This document shows, piece after piece, positions 33,042-40,583 of a stretch of 40,583 bases of DNA. Made by a program: the position numbers and the translations under genes. The notes under the pieces are model-generated. The model saw only the letters and a list, made by a program, of their open reading frames with translations, was not told the origin of the DNA and made no database searches. Positions within the stretch are counted from its first letter, which is position 1. Each line of letters starts with the position of its first letter. Location: positions 1-40,583 of the forward strand of contig JAEWRI010000048.1 of the NCBI GenBank assembly GCA_023460085.1, in the 5' to 3' direction. Origin of the DNA: Bacillota bacterium. Its GTDB lineage: Bacteria; Bacillota; Clostridia; Christensenellales; SZUA-584.

Positions 33042-34481
33042 ATGGGTCTGGGCATCTTAAAACAGGATACTTCGCAGCGGCGCGATCTCATACTCGGCGG
33101 TTCCATTTCCAAAACCCTGCTGCTGCTTTCGCTCCCCACGCTGCTTATGGGCGTCGTACAGTGCGCTATACCGTTAATCGACAGCCTTTTCATCAACAAC
33201 ATCGCGGGCAACGCCGCCGCCAGCGCGGTAACCTACTGCACCCCCATCATCGGCATGGTGGTGGGCTTGGCTGCGGGGCTCGGTTCCGCCGGCATGGCGG
33301 TTATCGGCCAGGCCAACGGCAAGGGCCGGCTTACTGAGGGCCGGCGCATATCCACTCAGCTGATACTGTTCGCGGCGTTTTTGGGTACCGCGCTCGCGCC
33401 TGTGCTTTTCCTGCTGGCTTACCCTATCTCGGCCCATGTCAGCAAGGATATTTCGCAAGGCGTTTTTACCTACCTTGCGCTCAACGCGCTCGTCGTGCCG
33501 TTCTCCTTTATGGAATCCATCTACAACGCCATCAAAAACGCAAGCGGTCACCCCGAAGCCACCTTTATTCGCATGGTCATACTGCTGCTCGTCAAGGTGC
33601 TGTTCAATGTGCTCTTCATCGCGGTGCTGCGCTGGGGCGTGGTCGGTGCCGCGATGGCGTCGCTGGCCTCCAACGCGCTCGTCACGGTCTGGATGTACTT
33701 CGAGCTCTTCGTGGGGAAAGGCCCGGAAAAGCTCAGCATCAAAGGCTACCGGCCGGACAAGGCCATTATACTGACGCTCGTGCGCATCGGCTTGCCCGCG
33801 ATGCTCTCCAACCTGATGATCTATATCGGCTTTTACCTCATCAACAACGAGGTGGAAAAGTACGGAACCGTCGTGCTGACCGGCCAGGGCATTGCCAACA
33901 GCATATCCAACGTATGCTTCACGCTGCCGGCCGCCTTCGGCGCGGCGGTCACAACGATGGTCAGCATGAACGTCGGCGCGGAACAGAGCGATCGGGCGCG
34001 CAGGGCGTGCTGGGTGGGCTGCTTGCTGTCCGGGCTGACGGCGGCGGCGCTCGTCGCCATCATCGTGCCGCTCTCCAGCCACCTGACGGTGCTTTTCACG
34101 CGCGATACGGATGTGCTTTATATCGCCAACCGCTCTCTGCACATCTACACGTACTCCGTCGTGGGCTTTGGCGTGTGCATGACGCAGATTGGCGCGTTCA
34201 TCGGGCTGGGGCGTACCTACGTCTCCCTCATCATGGGCGTGCTGCGCATCTGGCTGCTGCGCTACCTGTTTATACTCGCCACGCAGCATGCGCTGGGCGT
34301 GTACGCGGTTTTCTGGGGCAACCTGTTTTCCAACTACCTGAGCGCGGTGATTACCACGGTGCTGATACTTCGCGTTCAGTGGGTCTCCGTAATCGACGGC
34401 GGCTCGCAGTTTGAAGCGCAGCTGCGCCATTGGATGTCCGCGATCCGCCAAAAGTTCGCTCACCGCGGATGCCGCCCCTGA
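33042..34481 (+). CDS. MATE family efflux transporter
   Basis: This 479-residue protein has about twelve hydrophobic helices in two similar halves, opening with LLLLSLPTLLMGVVQCAIPLIDSLFINNIAG, here typical of the polysaccharide/MATE fold, and NAIKNASGHPEATFIRM in the first half. It exports cationic compounds using an ion gradient in characterised members. GACGGGGG precedes the ATG. It diverges from the NlpC gene and has its own strong promoter. Confidence 0.9.
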   Translation: MGLGILKQDTSQRRDLILGGSISKTLLLLSLPTLLMGVVQCAIPLIDSLFINNIAGNAAASAVTYCTPIIGMVVGLAAGLGSAGMAVIGQANGKGRLTEGRRISTQLILFAAFLGTALAPVLFLLAYPISAHVSKDISQGVFTYLALNALVVPFSFMESIYNAIKNASGHPEATFIRMVILLLVKVLFNVLFIAVLRWGVVGAAMASLASNALVTVWMYFELFVGKGPEKLSIKGYRPDKAIILTLVRIGLPAMLSNLMIYIGFYLINNEVEKYGTVVLTGQGIANSISNVCFTLPAAFGAAVTTMVSMNVGAEQSDRARRACWVGCLLSGLTAAALVAIIVPLSSHLTVLFTRDTDVLYIANRSLHIYTYSVVGFGVCMTQIGAFIGLGRTYVSLIMGVLRIWLLRYLFILATQHALGVYAVFWGNLFSNYLSAVITTVLILRVQWVSVIDGGSQFEAQLRHWMSAIRQKFAHRGCRP

Positions 34482-34562
34482 CACCCGTACATTATACGCG
34501 ATTCCCCTTTTTTCGACAATGCTTTTATTTAACAATTTCTTAATAAATTCCGGGGTGAAAAA

Positions 34563-34602
34563 GACGCACCGTTGCCGGGAAGCCCGCCGGTTTTTTTGCG
34601 TC
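34563..34602 (+). terminator. Terminator-like hairpin downstream of the MATE gene
   Basis: GACGCA and TGCGTC flank an inner stem of CCGGG/CCCG-type pairs, with a run of seven T residues at 34591-34597. It lies about 80 bases after the MATE stop. The T-run sits inside the outer arms, so it is an imperfect terminator. Confidence 0.5.
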
Positions 34603-34675
34603 GAACCGCGCGATACCGTATAATCGTTGTCAGCCTCGTAAATCAACCAGAATACAGGAAAAGGGAAGGCAGGGC

Positions 34676-34858
34676 ATGGATAGTTTTACGAAAGAAGAGT
34701 TGAATGAAGCGCTCCGGGCGATCGTTTCAACAATCGGCAAATGCGAAAAGGTACTGCCCAAGCTCAAGCCGGGAACCGCGCAGCGAACGCTGCTGGAGCG
34801 CAGGATTAAAGCGTTCCGGATTGCAGCGGCGCTCATCCAAAAAGAACTGACGCTGTAG
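34676..34858 (+). CDS. 60-residue helical protein of unknown function
   Basis: The ORF begins MDSFTKEELNEALRAIV after an AGGAAAAGGGAAGG-rich upstream region. It is rich in charged and aliphatic residues expected to form two or three helices, with a basic middle (KLKPGTAQRTLLERRIKAF). It stands alone between two terminators. I do not recognise a characterised family. Good ribosome binding site, codon use and its own terminator make it a likely real gene. Confidence 0.7.
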   Translation: MDSFTKEELNEALRAIVSTIGKCEKVLPKLKPGTAQRTLLERRIKAFRIAAALIQKELTL

Positions 34859-34883
34859 TCTTTCAGGAATCAAACAACAAACG

Positions 34884-34916
34884 AAAGGCGGCTTTCCGCG
34901 AAAGAAAACCGCCTTT
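34884..34916. terminator. Bidirectional terminator
   Basis: AAAGGCGG (34884-34891) pairs with CCGCCTTT (34909-34916). It sits between the plus-strand small ORF and the minus-strand aldo/keto reductase, which converge here, and can serve both. Confidence 0.8.
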
Positions 34917-34951
34917 ATGCGCCATGCGCCCGCGCGCACGAGGATATGCGA

Positions 34952-35803
34952 TTAAAAAGTGACTTTATCGGGATGGTTCCCGGAGAAACCGAACTGCGGG
35001 AACGCGTTCATTTCCGCCATATCCTCCGCGTCGATTTCAAACGAAAACACCTCCGCGTTTTCGCGGATGCGCACGGGGGTGATGGATTTGGGCAGCGGCA
35101 GCAGATCGTTCTGCAGACACCAGCGGATGCACAGGCGCGCCACGCTGACGCCATATTTCTGCGCAATCGCAATGAGCTTCGGATGCTCCAGCACCCGGCC
35201 CGTCCCCAGCGGGCTCCACGCCTCCAGCAGTATGCCCTGCGCGCGGCAATACGCCACGGTCTCCGGCTGCATCGTGCCCACGTGCAGCTCTATCTGATTC
35301 ACCATAGGCTTCACTTCGGCGTCCTCAATCAGCGCTTGCAGGTGATGCGTTAAAAAGTTGCTGACGCCGATGGCGCGGATGCGTCCTTCGGCATACAGCT
35401 GCTCGAACGCCTTCCACGTGCTGCGATTGGTCTGCGCCCACTGCGGGCCGTGCTGCAGCCCGGCGGGCCAGTGTATCAGATACAGATCGAGAGAGTCCAA
35501 ACCCAGCGCCTTCATCGACTTCTCGAACGCCTTCATCGTTTTGTCGTATCCGCGATCGGTATTCCATACCTTTGTGGTCACAAACAGCTCGCCGCGCGGT
35601 ACGCCGCTGCGGCGGATACCCTCGCCCACTTCCTTCTCGTTGCCGTAAGCCGCGGCAGTATCCACATGCCGGTAACCGCATTCCAGCGCCGTCTTCACCG
35701 CGTTCACGGTCACCTCGCTGCTGGGCGACTGCCACGTGCCAAAGCCCACGCAGGGTATCTCCACGCCGTTTGCCAGCTTGAACGCATCCTTGAGATTCTT
35801 CAT
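34952..35803 (-). CDS. Aldo/keto reductase
   Basis: This 283-residue NADPH-dependent carbonyl reductase shows the catalytic tetrad: aspartate and tyrosine in HVDTAAAYGNE, lysine in VTTKVWN and histidine in LIHWPAG. The cofactor-binding end PLPKSITPVRIRENAE is present. ATG at 35803 is best spaced from AGGAGG; the adjacent ATG at 35806 is an alternative. It resembles the 2,5-diketogluconate-reductase-like subgroup; the natural substrate is unknown. Confidence 0.93.
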   Translation of the reverse strand: MKNLKDAFKLANGVEIPCVGFGTWQSPSSEVTVNAVKTALECGYRHVDTAAAYGNEKEVGEGIRRSGVPRGELFVTTKVWNTDRGYDKTMKAFEKSMKALGLDSLDLYLIHWPAGLQHGPQWAQTNRSTWKAFEQLYAEGRIRAIGVSNFLTHHLQALIEDAEVKPMVNQIELHVGTMQPETVAYCRAQGILLEAWSPLGTGRVLEHPKLIAIAQKYGVSVARLCIRWCLQNDLLPLPKSITPVRIRENAEVFSFEIDAEDMAEMNAFPQFGFSGNHPDKVTF

Positions 35804-35978
35804 CATTGCCCTCCTCAGGGTGTGATAAATTGCGCGGCCCGTGCTGCGCACCCTTACCCTATCTATTATCTTGCCCGCCGCGCCGATTGTCAACGCCGGA
35901 CACACAAACCGCTTGTACTTCGCCCGAGGCTGCAATAGAATGACAGTATGAATTTTACGCTGGAGGCGGTGGTGCGGA

Positions 35979-36815
35979 ATGGACGCGACGATACTGAGCG
36001 CGGCGCATATTCACAAGACCTATTCCGGGCAGACGGTGCTGGCGGACGTCAGCCTTTCCCTGCGGCGCGGAGAATGCGTTGCGCTCGTCGGCGAAAACGG
36101 CTGCGGCAAAAGCACACTGCTGCGCATACTTTCCGGTGTCACTGCGCCCACGCGCGGCACGGTATCCCTTGCGCCGGGGATGCGGCTGGGTCTCATCCCG
36201 GAACGATACGAGAAGAGCGGGCTCACCGTGTCGCGGCTGATGGCGCACATGCTGGCGCTGGAAGGGCTGAACGTCTCCGCGGCTGAAGCGTATTACCGCA
36301 TGTTTGCGCTGGAGGACGCCCGGCGCACACCGCTGCGGTACCTCTCCAAGGGCATGCTGCAAAAGGTAGCCGCGATGCAGGCGCTCGTGGGGCAGCGCGA
36401 CATACTCTTCGTAGACGAGCCGCTCTCCGGTCAGGACACCGCTTCGCGGCTGAATTTCATCGCGGAGCTGCGGGAAAGAAAACGCGCCGGAACCGCGCTC
36501 GTCATCGCGGCGCACGGTACGGCACTGATAGAGGCGCTCGCGGATACGGTGTATGAAATCAGGAACGGAATGCTCGCGGACGGCACGGAGTACGTCAGCC
36601 GGTTTACCGGGCCGCGCTGCGCGTTTCTCGCTTGCGGTACAGCGGCCGGTATCGCGGAGCTGCTGCAGGATATCCCCGGGGACACGCCTGACATCCGCCC
36701 TATGGGTTCTCTGGTCTGCATCGAGGCGGCTCCCGCGCAGTCGGACGCCATTTTCCGTGCGCTGCTGGAGGGCGGCGTGCGTATCACCAAGTATGAGGAG
36801 GGAACGCCATGCTGA
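35979..36815 (+). CDS. ABC exporter ATPase
   Basis: This 278-residue ATPase has Walker A (GENGCGKST) at about 38-46, a signature variant LSKGMLQKVA in place of LSGGQ, Walker B (DILFVDEPLSGQD) and a switch histidine in IAAHGTALIE. The C-terminal 70 residues form a small extra domain. It overlaps the permease gene by seven bases. With that permease it resembles ABC-2-type exporters for drugs, lipids or peptides; the cargo is unknown. Confidence 0.9.
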   Translation: MDATILSAAHIHKTYSGQTVLADVSLSLRRGECVALVGENGCGKSTLLRILSGVTAPTRGTVSLAPGMRLGLIPERYEKSGLTVSRLMAHMLALEGLNVSAAEAYYRMFALEDARRTPLRYLSKGMLQKVAAMQALVGQRDILFVDEPLSGQDTASRLNFIAELRERKRAGTALVIAAHGTALIEALADTVYEIRNGMLADGTEYVSRFTGPRCAFLACGTAAGIAELLQDIPGDTPDIRPMGSLVCIEAAPAQSDAIFRALLEGGVRITKYEEGTPC

Positions 36816-37534
36816 AAGCGCTGTACCGCTATGAAATGGACAAGCTGCTGCACAGCGGGCGCTTTGTGCTGCCCGGGCTGCTGCTCTTCGCCTTTCTCGG
36901 AATCTCTTACGCCATCGCGCCGCTCGACATACTGGACAGCTTCGCCATCTGCGCGCTGGTCGTTTTCGCGCTGATGCTCAGCGTTGGCGTGATGCTGGGC
37001 GGTCTGCGCGCGCTCTTCATCGAACAGACGATGCTCGTCAAGCTTCGGCGTAAAGCAGCGCTTTATCTCGGCAAGGTACTGGCGGTTGCTGTGGTGAGCC
37101 TCACGTTCGCCTTCGTATCGGCGCTCGCGCCGCTGCTGGTGGACGCGCTGAGCGGCGGGCACCTGTTTACACGCGCCATCGCATTCTCCGATATCGCCTC
37201 AGGCCTCGTGCTTTTCTGGCTGGCCGGGCTTTGCGGCGGAATGCTGGGGCTGCTGGCCAACCCGCGCCTGATCCGCAGCCGCAGGTTTGCCGTGCTTTTC
37301 AGCGCGCTGCTGGGGCTGCTGTCTATCGTCAAGGGCGCACTGATAAAAGGCAGCGCGGCGATGAAGTTTGTGCTCTGGGTGCTGCCGCCTGTGTACGACG
37401 CCAGCGTTGCCTGCAGCGCGGGAGAAACCTTCTCTCTGGGCAGCGCCTTCGCTCCGCTGCTGTGGCTGGCCGCCTACGCCGCCGCGGAAACCGCCGCGTA
37501 TGTACTCCTCATGAGAGCACGGCGCTTCGAATAG
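36809..37534 (+). CDS. ABC exporter membrane subunit
   Basis: The 241-residue protein has about six hydrophobic segments, starting with FVLPGLLLFAFLGISYAIA after a short cytoplasmic helix (LKALYRYEMDKLL). It lacks recognisable catalytic motifs. Direct overlap with the upstream ATPase gene and a terminator just downstream define a two-gene transporter operon. Confidence 0.82.
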   Translation: MLKALYRYEMDKLLHSGRFVLPGLLLFAFLGISYAIAPLDILDSFAICALVVFALMLSVGVMLGGLRALFIEQTMLVKLRRKAALYLGKVLAVAVVSLTFAFVSALAPLLVDALSGGHLFTRAIAFSDIASGLVLFWLAGLCGGMLGLLANPRLIRSRRFAVLFSALLGLLSIVKGALIKGSAAMKFVLWVLPPVYDASVACSAGETFSLGSAFAPLLWLAAYAAAETAAYVLLMRARRFE

Positions 37535-37555
37535 GCAGCTTTGCGGTAATCAAAA

Positions 37556-37580
37556 AATGCCGGTACTTTGCCCCGGCATT
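37556..37580. terminator. Bidirectional terminator
   Basis: AATGCCGG (37556-37563) and CCGGCATT (37573-37580) form a perfect stem with T-rich tails on the minus strand (six T) and, more weakly, the plus strand. It separates the convergent ABC exporter and glycosidase-like genes. Confidence 0.85.
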
Positions 37581-37591
37581 CTGATATTTTG

Positions 37592-38593
37592 TCAATCGCC
37601 TGTGATTTGTGCGGAGGTGCCGAACATCAGCGCGTCGGCCACGGGGCGCTGCCCGGTGAGCGTTCCGCCGTATTCGCTGATGTGCTCGCCCATGAACGCC
37701 ATCGTGGCGCTCGCACCGCCGTCCAGATTATAGGCCAGCTCACAGCCATAGTCCATAAACACATCCGCCAGCTCCAGAAGCGTCATGCCGTTTGTGGGCT
37801 CCGGCGTACGGCCCTGCACCACCACCAACACAAAATGATTCGCCTCTATCATGCCCACCGCCGCACGGGGATTCTTCTTGCGAAGGCGGTGCTTGTCAAG
37901 CCCATCCTGAACCACCCCGTCCTGGACAAGCACAGGGCCGAAGGAAAACGAATTGGTCACGCCCTGTGCCAGCAGCTCGTCCGCTGTCACCTCGCCCGCT
38001 TCAAACAGCTTCATCGTCCCATCCGGCATAAACGCCACCGAACTGTTGTCATCCTTGTCTACGCTGACCAGCCCGTCGCGGATGATCACGCCCTTGGGGT
38101 CCTTGTCAATGTTGTCATCCAGAAAATCACCGTCTATCGCGATAACCGCCTGATAGGCCTGTGCGATTTTGTATAAATCCACGTTCTTTCCGGTGGTTTT
38201 GCCGGGCACGGAGAGCCCGCCGCGCACCAGCTCGCCCTCTCCGCAGCGCACCTCGGCCACCAGATAGGTTACCTGCAGTTCCTCGTCATAAATCCGATTG
38301 ACCTCTACCCACAGCGTGGGCGACGTATACAGCCAATACCCGCTTTCCGCGTCAGAAGTCACCTGCTCATCCTCTGTGAAGTACGGCTCCGGCGTAGGCT
38401 CGGGCGGCGTCGTAGGAAGCGGCGTAGGCGAAGGCGTGGGCAAAGGCGTTGCGGTGGGCACACTCGTCGGAGTCACATCGGGCGTGGTCACCACCACAGC
38501 ATTGGCGTTGGTGCAGCCCGCCAGCATCAGCAGTACCGCTGCGGCGGCAATCATCTTATTTATCTGCTTATTTATCTGCTTATTTATCTGCAT
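37592..38593 (-). CDS. Phosphodiester glycosidase (NAGPA/DUF2233-like) lipoprotein
   Basis: This 333-residue lipoprotein has the lipobox LMLAGC near residue 27, then a Thr/Pro-rich linker of about 40 residues that probably spans the wall. The C-terminal domain has AVIAIDGDFLDDN and YNLDGGASATMAF, the NAGPA signature, implying cleavage of a sugar-phosphodiester bond in wall or capsule polymers. The start at 38593 follows GGAAGAG. The first 13 residues are three copies of the four-residue unit QINK encoded by 12-bp repeats. Confidence 0.87.
   Translation of the reverse strand: MQINKQINKQINKMIAAAAVLLMLAGCTNANAVVVTTPDVTPTSVPTATPLPTPSPTPLPTTPPEPTPEPYFTEDEQVTSDAESGYWLYTSPTLWVEVNRIYDEELQVTYLVAEVRCGEGELVRGGLSVPGKTTGKNVDLYKIAQAYQAVIAIDGDFLDDNIDKDPKGVIIRDGLVSVDKDDNSSVAFMPDGTMKLFEAGEVTADELLAQGVTNSFSFGPVLVQDGVVQDGLDKHRLRKKNPRAAVGMIEANHFVLVVVQGRTPEPTNGMTLLELADVFMDYGCELAYNLDGGASATMAFMGEHISEYGGTLTGQRPVADALMFGTSAQITGD
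38555..38590. repeat. Three perfect 12-bp tandem repeats in the signal-peptide region
   Basis: CTTATTTATCTG is repeated three times (38555-38566, 38567-38578, 38579-38590), coding QINK on the minus strand immediately after the start codon. Copy change would keep the reading frame and alter the length of the positively charged signal-peptide start. Confidence 0.9.
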
Positions 38594-38708
38594 AATTTCT
38601 CTTCCGTCTTCAAAAAATAATACGCCATATACGATAATATGAATTCGGATCACTTGTCAAATGAATTATTACGGTCCACGGGCAAGCGGGAATAAAATAT
38701 GCCGCGAA

Positions 38709-38752
38709 AGATAAAAAAACGACCCGGCAGTTCCGAATCGGTTTTTTATCGT
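38709..38752 (-). terminator. Terminator of the UroD-like gene
   Basis: An imperfect GC-rich stem flanked by A-run and T-run arms lies about 100 bases after the UroD-like stop, with seven T residues on the minus strand. Confidence 0.6.
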
Positions 38753-38852
38753 CCTGCTGAAACGCGCCATACACCGGCTCAGCGATGTGTCCTGCTGCTT
38801 CCACGATACGGCAGGCGTTCAGCGCATCCCTGCGCTGTCCCTCCCATTTTCG

Positions 38853-40016
38853 TTACTTTGCAAGCGTTTTTCCCGTGACCTCTTCATACATCGCCAGCAC
38901 GTTTTCGACAGGCGTATCGGGCTGGAAGCCATGCGACGGAGCGACGATGTAACCGCCGTACTTGCCCAGCGTATCAATGCGCTCGCGCGTCTCGCGGCGC
39001 ACATCCGCCACGGTGCCGTAGGGCAGCGTGTTCTGCTCGTCGATCCCTCCGTAAAATACGATGTCATGCCCGAATTCCTCCGCCAGCTCCGCAGGCTCCA
39101 TGCCGCGCGCCAAAGGCTGTATCGGGTTCAGCACGTCAAAGCCAATCTCAATGAAGTCCTTGATGATGGGCCGAACGCCGCCACACGTATGGTGGAAGTA
39201 TTTGAGGCCATAGCTGTGCACCTTGTCCACGAGCTTTCTGTAGCGCGGCTTGATGTACTGGCGGAAGGTCTCGGGGCTGAACAGCAGCCCATTTTGCGTT
39301 CCAAAATCGTCGCCGCAGTACACACCGTCAAACAGGCCCGCGCCCACCTCCATGCATTTATCCAGATACATCATCGCGAAGTCGTTGACCTTCTCCATCA
39401 GCGCCTCCGCTCGCTTGGGCTCCAGCGCGAGATCCAGCAGAAAATCCTCCGTACCGCGGATGTAACGCGAGAAGTCGAAGCAGCCGTTCATGTTCAGTAT
39501 GGCATAGAAGCCTTCGTGCTTGGGCAGTACTTCCCTCAGCAGGTCGTAGCTGTACAGGTCGAGATCGGGCATCGGGTAGCTTTCAAACTTTGCGTAATCC
39601 TCTTCGCCCGCCAGCGGATATCCTGCCAGCTCAATGTACTTGCCGTAGCCATATTCCTTTTCGATGAATTGCATCTCCCACGCGCCGACAAGTATGCCAT
39701 CCTCACGCTGATACTTGATGGGCATTCCAAACCAGTTGCCTATCGTCTTGTCCGGGTTAATGGGGCAGGCCACCTTGGAAAGGTCCACCTGCAATATGCG
39801 CTGCAGCGCTATCTCATGATCGATGCCAATGGCGGCGCGCTCACCCACGGGTGAGTGAAAGGAGCTTACATTGGATACGCCAAGATCCGTGCGTTTGTCC
39901 AGACCGAAGTATTTCACGAGCGATTCCGTTACTTCCCACTCCGCCTCGTATGCAAGCGGCATCCTGTCTGTTTTTTGAAAATTCAGTGCGGCTTTGATCC
40001 TTTCATTTCCGTTCAT
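38853..40016 (-). CDS. Uroporphyrinogen decarboxylase (UroD/MtaA-like) family protein
   Basis: This 387-residue barrel protein starts at 40016 (MNGNERIKAAL) after AAGGAGG. It contains YGLKYFHHTCGGVRPIIKDF, where the histidine and cysteine fit the zinc-thiolate site of corrinoid methyltransferases of this family rather than porphyrin decarboxylation, and DIVFYGGIDEQNTLPYGT. No haem-biosynthesis neighbours are present. Related clostridial proteins act on methylated substrates or are of unknown function, so the reaction is left open. Confidence 0.88.
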   Translation of the reverse strand: MNGNERIKAALNFQKTDRMPLAYEAEWEVTESLVKYFGLDKRTDLGVSNVSSFHSPVGERAAIGIDHEIALQRILQVDLSKVACPINPDKTIGNWFGMPIKYQREDGILVGAWEMQFIEKEYGYGKYIELAGYPLAGEEDYAKFESYPMPDLDLYSYDLLREVLPKHEGFYAILNMNGCFDFSRYIRGTEDFLLDLALEPKRAEALMEKVNDFAMMYLDKCMEVGAGLFDGVYCGDDFGTQNGLLFSPETFRQYIKPRYRKLVDKVHSYGLKYFHHTCGGVRPIIKDFIEIGFDVLNPIQPLARGMEPAELAEEFGHDIVFYGGIDEQNTLPYGTVADVRRETRERIDTLGKYGGYIVAPSHGFQPDTPVENVLAMYEEVTGKTLAK

Positions 40017-40341
40017 GACATCCTCCTTATGTAATTGAATGCTGCGCTCCTTGGGGCTTAAACGCCAAGAGCGACGCCTGCATACGCTTAATCGCATTTT
40101 AAATACGCTTTTACGTTAGCTTCTTTTACATAATTATATACTCGTTTATGTAATTGTATATAGAAACATTTTGCCTTGCTATAAAAATATTGCGCTCCCG
40201 CATATCCTCAAACGCTGCGGCCCCATGCAGGCGGCGCTTGTGTTATGGAAACACAATCTTACTCACCGCAGGCAAGCCGGGGAGAGGCTTGCGCACAGAG
40301 CCGCAGCAGGTCATTATGCTTTTTCTTAAAGCAAGGAAGCC
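40017..40341. other. Intergenic region between UroD-like and dehydrogenase genes
   Basis: This 325-base gap has an AT-rich core near 40100-40160 with an inverted repeat (next entry). The remainder near 40160-40341 shows no coding frame with a ribosome binding site and no clear terminator. Confidence 0.55.
40126..40153. promoter_or_regulatory. Inverted repeat in the UroD-like gene promoter region
   Basis: TTACATAA (40126-40133) and TTATGTAA (40146-40153) form a perfect 8-bp inverted repeat spaced by 12 bases in an AT-rich tract about 110 bases before the UroD-like start. It looks like a dimeric repressor or activator operator. Confidence 0.5.
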
Positions 40342-40583
40342 CTACAGTTTCATGTCGATGATGACTTCAATGCCCTCGCCGCGGCGCAGGAGCGCTACGC
40401 CCTCTTCCAGCTTCTCCAGCGGCAGCGTGTGCGTGACGAGCGGTTTCAGGTTCAGCACGCCGCTCTCGAGGATTTTCACGGCCTTCGGGAAGGTGGAGTT
40501 GGCGAGCCACGTGCCGAGTATGGAGGCTTCCTTGAAGCTTATCTGGCTTTGAATCATCTCCGGGTGCGCCTTGGTGTTGATGC
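40342..40583 (-). CDS. Medium-chain zinc-dependent dehydrogenase, C-terminal part
   Basis: About 80 residues are seen and the frame stays open to the right edge of the window. The sequence (INTKAHPEMIQSQISFKEAS, then LGTWLANSTFPKAVKILESG and LPLEKLEEGVALLRRGEGI) matches the end of sorbitol/alcohol dehydrogenases of the medium-chain family. The catalytic and NAD-binding parts lie outside. It may be part of a sugar alcohol or sugar acid pathway. Confidence 0.85.
   Translation of the reverse strand, partial: INTKAHPEMIQSQISFKEASILGTWLANSTFPKAVKILESGVLNLKPLVTHTLPLEKLEEGVALLRRGEGIEVIIDMKL

Noticed and set aside
33174..34646. Long minus-strand open frame opposite the MATE gene
   Set aside because: The translation is rich in His, Arg, Asp and Gln without motifs, while the plus strand encodes a clear MATE protein.

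Overview
The window looks like chromosome from a high-GC, endospore-forming anaerobe of the Bacillota (Clostridia or Christensenellales type). The evidence is a cotJABC spore-coat operon, YesM/YesN-type two-component regulators, lipoprotein solute-binding proteins, strong Shine-Dalgarno sites and consensus sigma-A promoters. The exact taxon cannot be read from the sequence. No rRNA, tRNA, CRISPR array or phage structural gene was found.

The central observation is that cotJC, a spore-coat manganese-catalase-like gene, is split into two in-register pieces about 30 kb apart on the same strand. The 5' part (about 135 codons) follows cotJA and cotJB at 30404-30810. The 3' part (63 codons) lies at 162-353, directly followed by an intrinsic terminator. 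Both junctions carry the direct repeat GCAGCAGA (minus strand; 352-359 and 30404-30411). Crossover at this repeat would remove 30,052 bp and restore an in-frame CotJC of 198 residues. Just inside each junction lies a 23-bp arm (354-376 and 30381-30403). The two arms are inverted copies of each other (19 of 23 identical), arranged symmetrically around a central GA, which is the architecture of a large-serine-recombinase attP site. The interval encodes one 498-residue large serine recombinase. It is preceded by an overlapping 51-codon ORF and a promoter that resembles the mother-cell sigma-E consensus. Together this suggests a skin-like intervening element that is excised during sporulation to rebuild cotJC, analogous to skin/sigK and SPbeta/spsM. 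Here the cargo is metabolic rather than phage genes.

Element cargo, left to right. 377-14601 (minus) is a compact operon for uptake and phosphorolysis of an N-acetylglucosamine disaccharide: a GH94 phosphorylase, a hexosamine-phosphate mutase, a ROK-type kinase, NagA, NagB, a YesM-like kinase, an ABC importer (binding protein and two permeases), a YesN-like regulator and a UgpC/MsmX-like ATPase. 14752-16195 (minus) holds an HD-domain protein and a TtcA-like tRNA thiolase. 16381-18007 (plus) holds two tandem RMD1/DUF155 membrane-anchored paralogues. 18099-21985 (minus) is a potABCD polyamine importer. 22068-23806 (minus) holds an M20 peptidase and a C39-like cysteine peptidase. 23959-25607 (minus) is the recombinase unit. 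25779-30026 (minus) holds an MFS transporter, a DUF2804 protein and a GH2 glycosidase.

Outside the element on the right lie cotJA and cotJB, a membrane-anchored NlpC/P60 hydrolase, a MATE transporter, a 60-residue small protein, an aldo/keto reductase, a two-gene ABC exporter, a phosphodiester-glycosidase lipoprotein, a UroD-family methyltransferase-like protein and the C-terminal end of a medium-chain dehydrogenase cut by the window edge.
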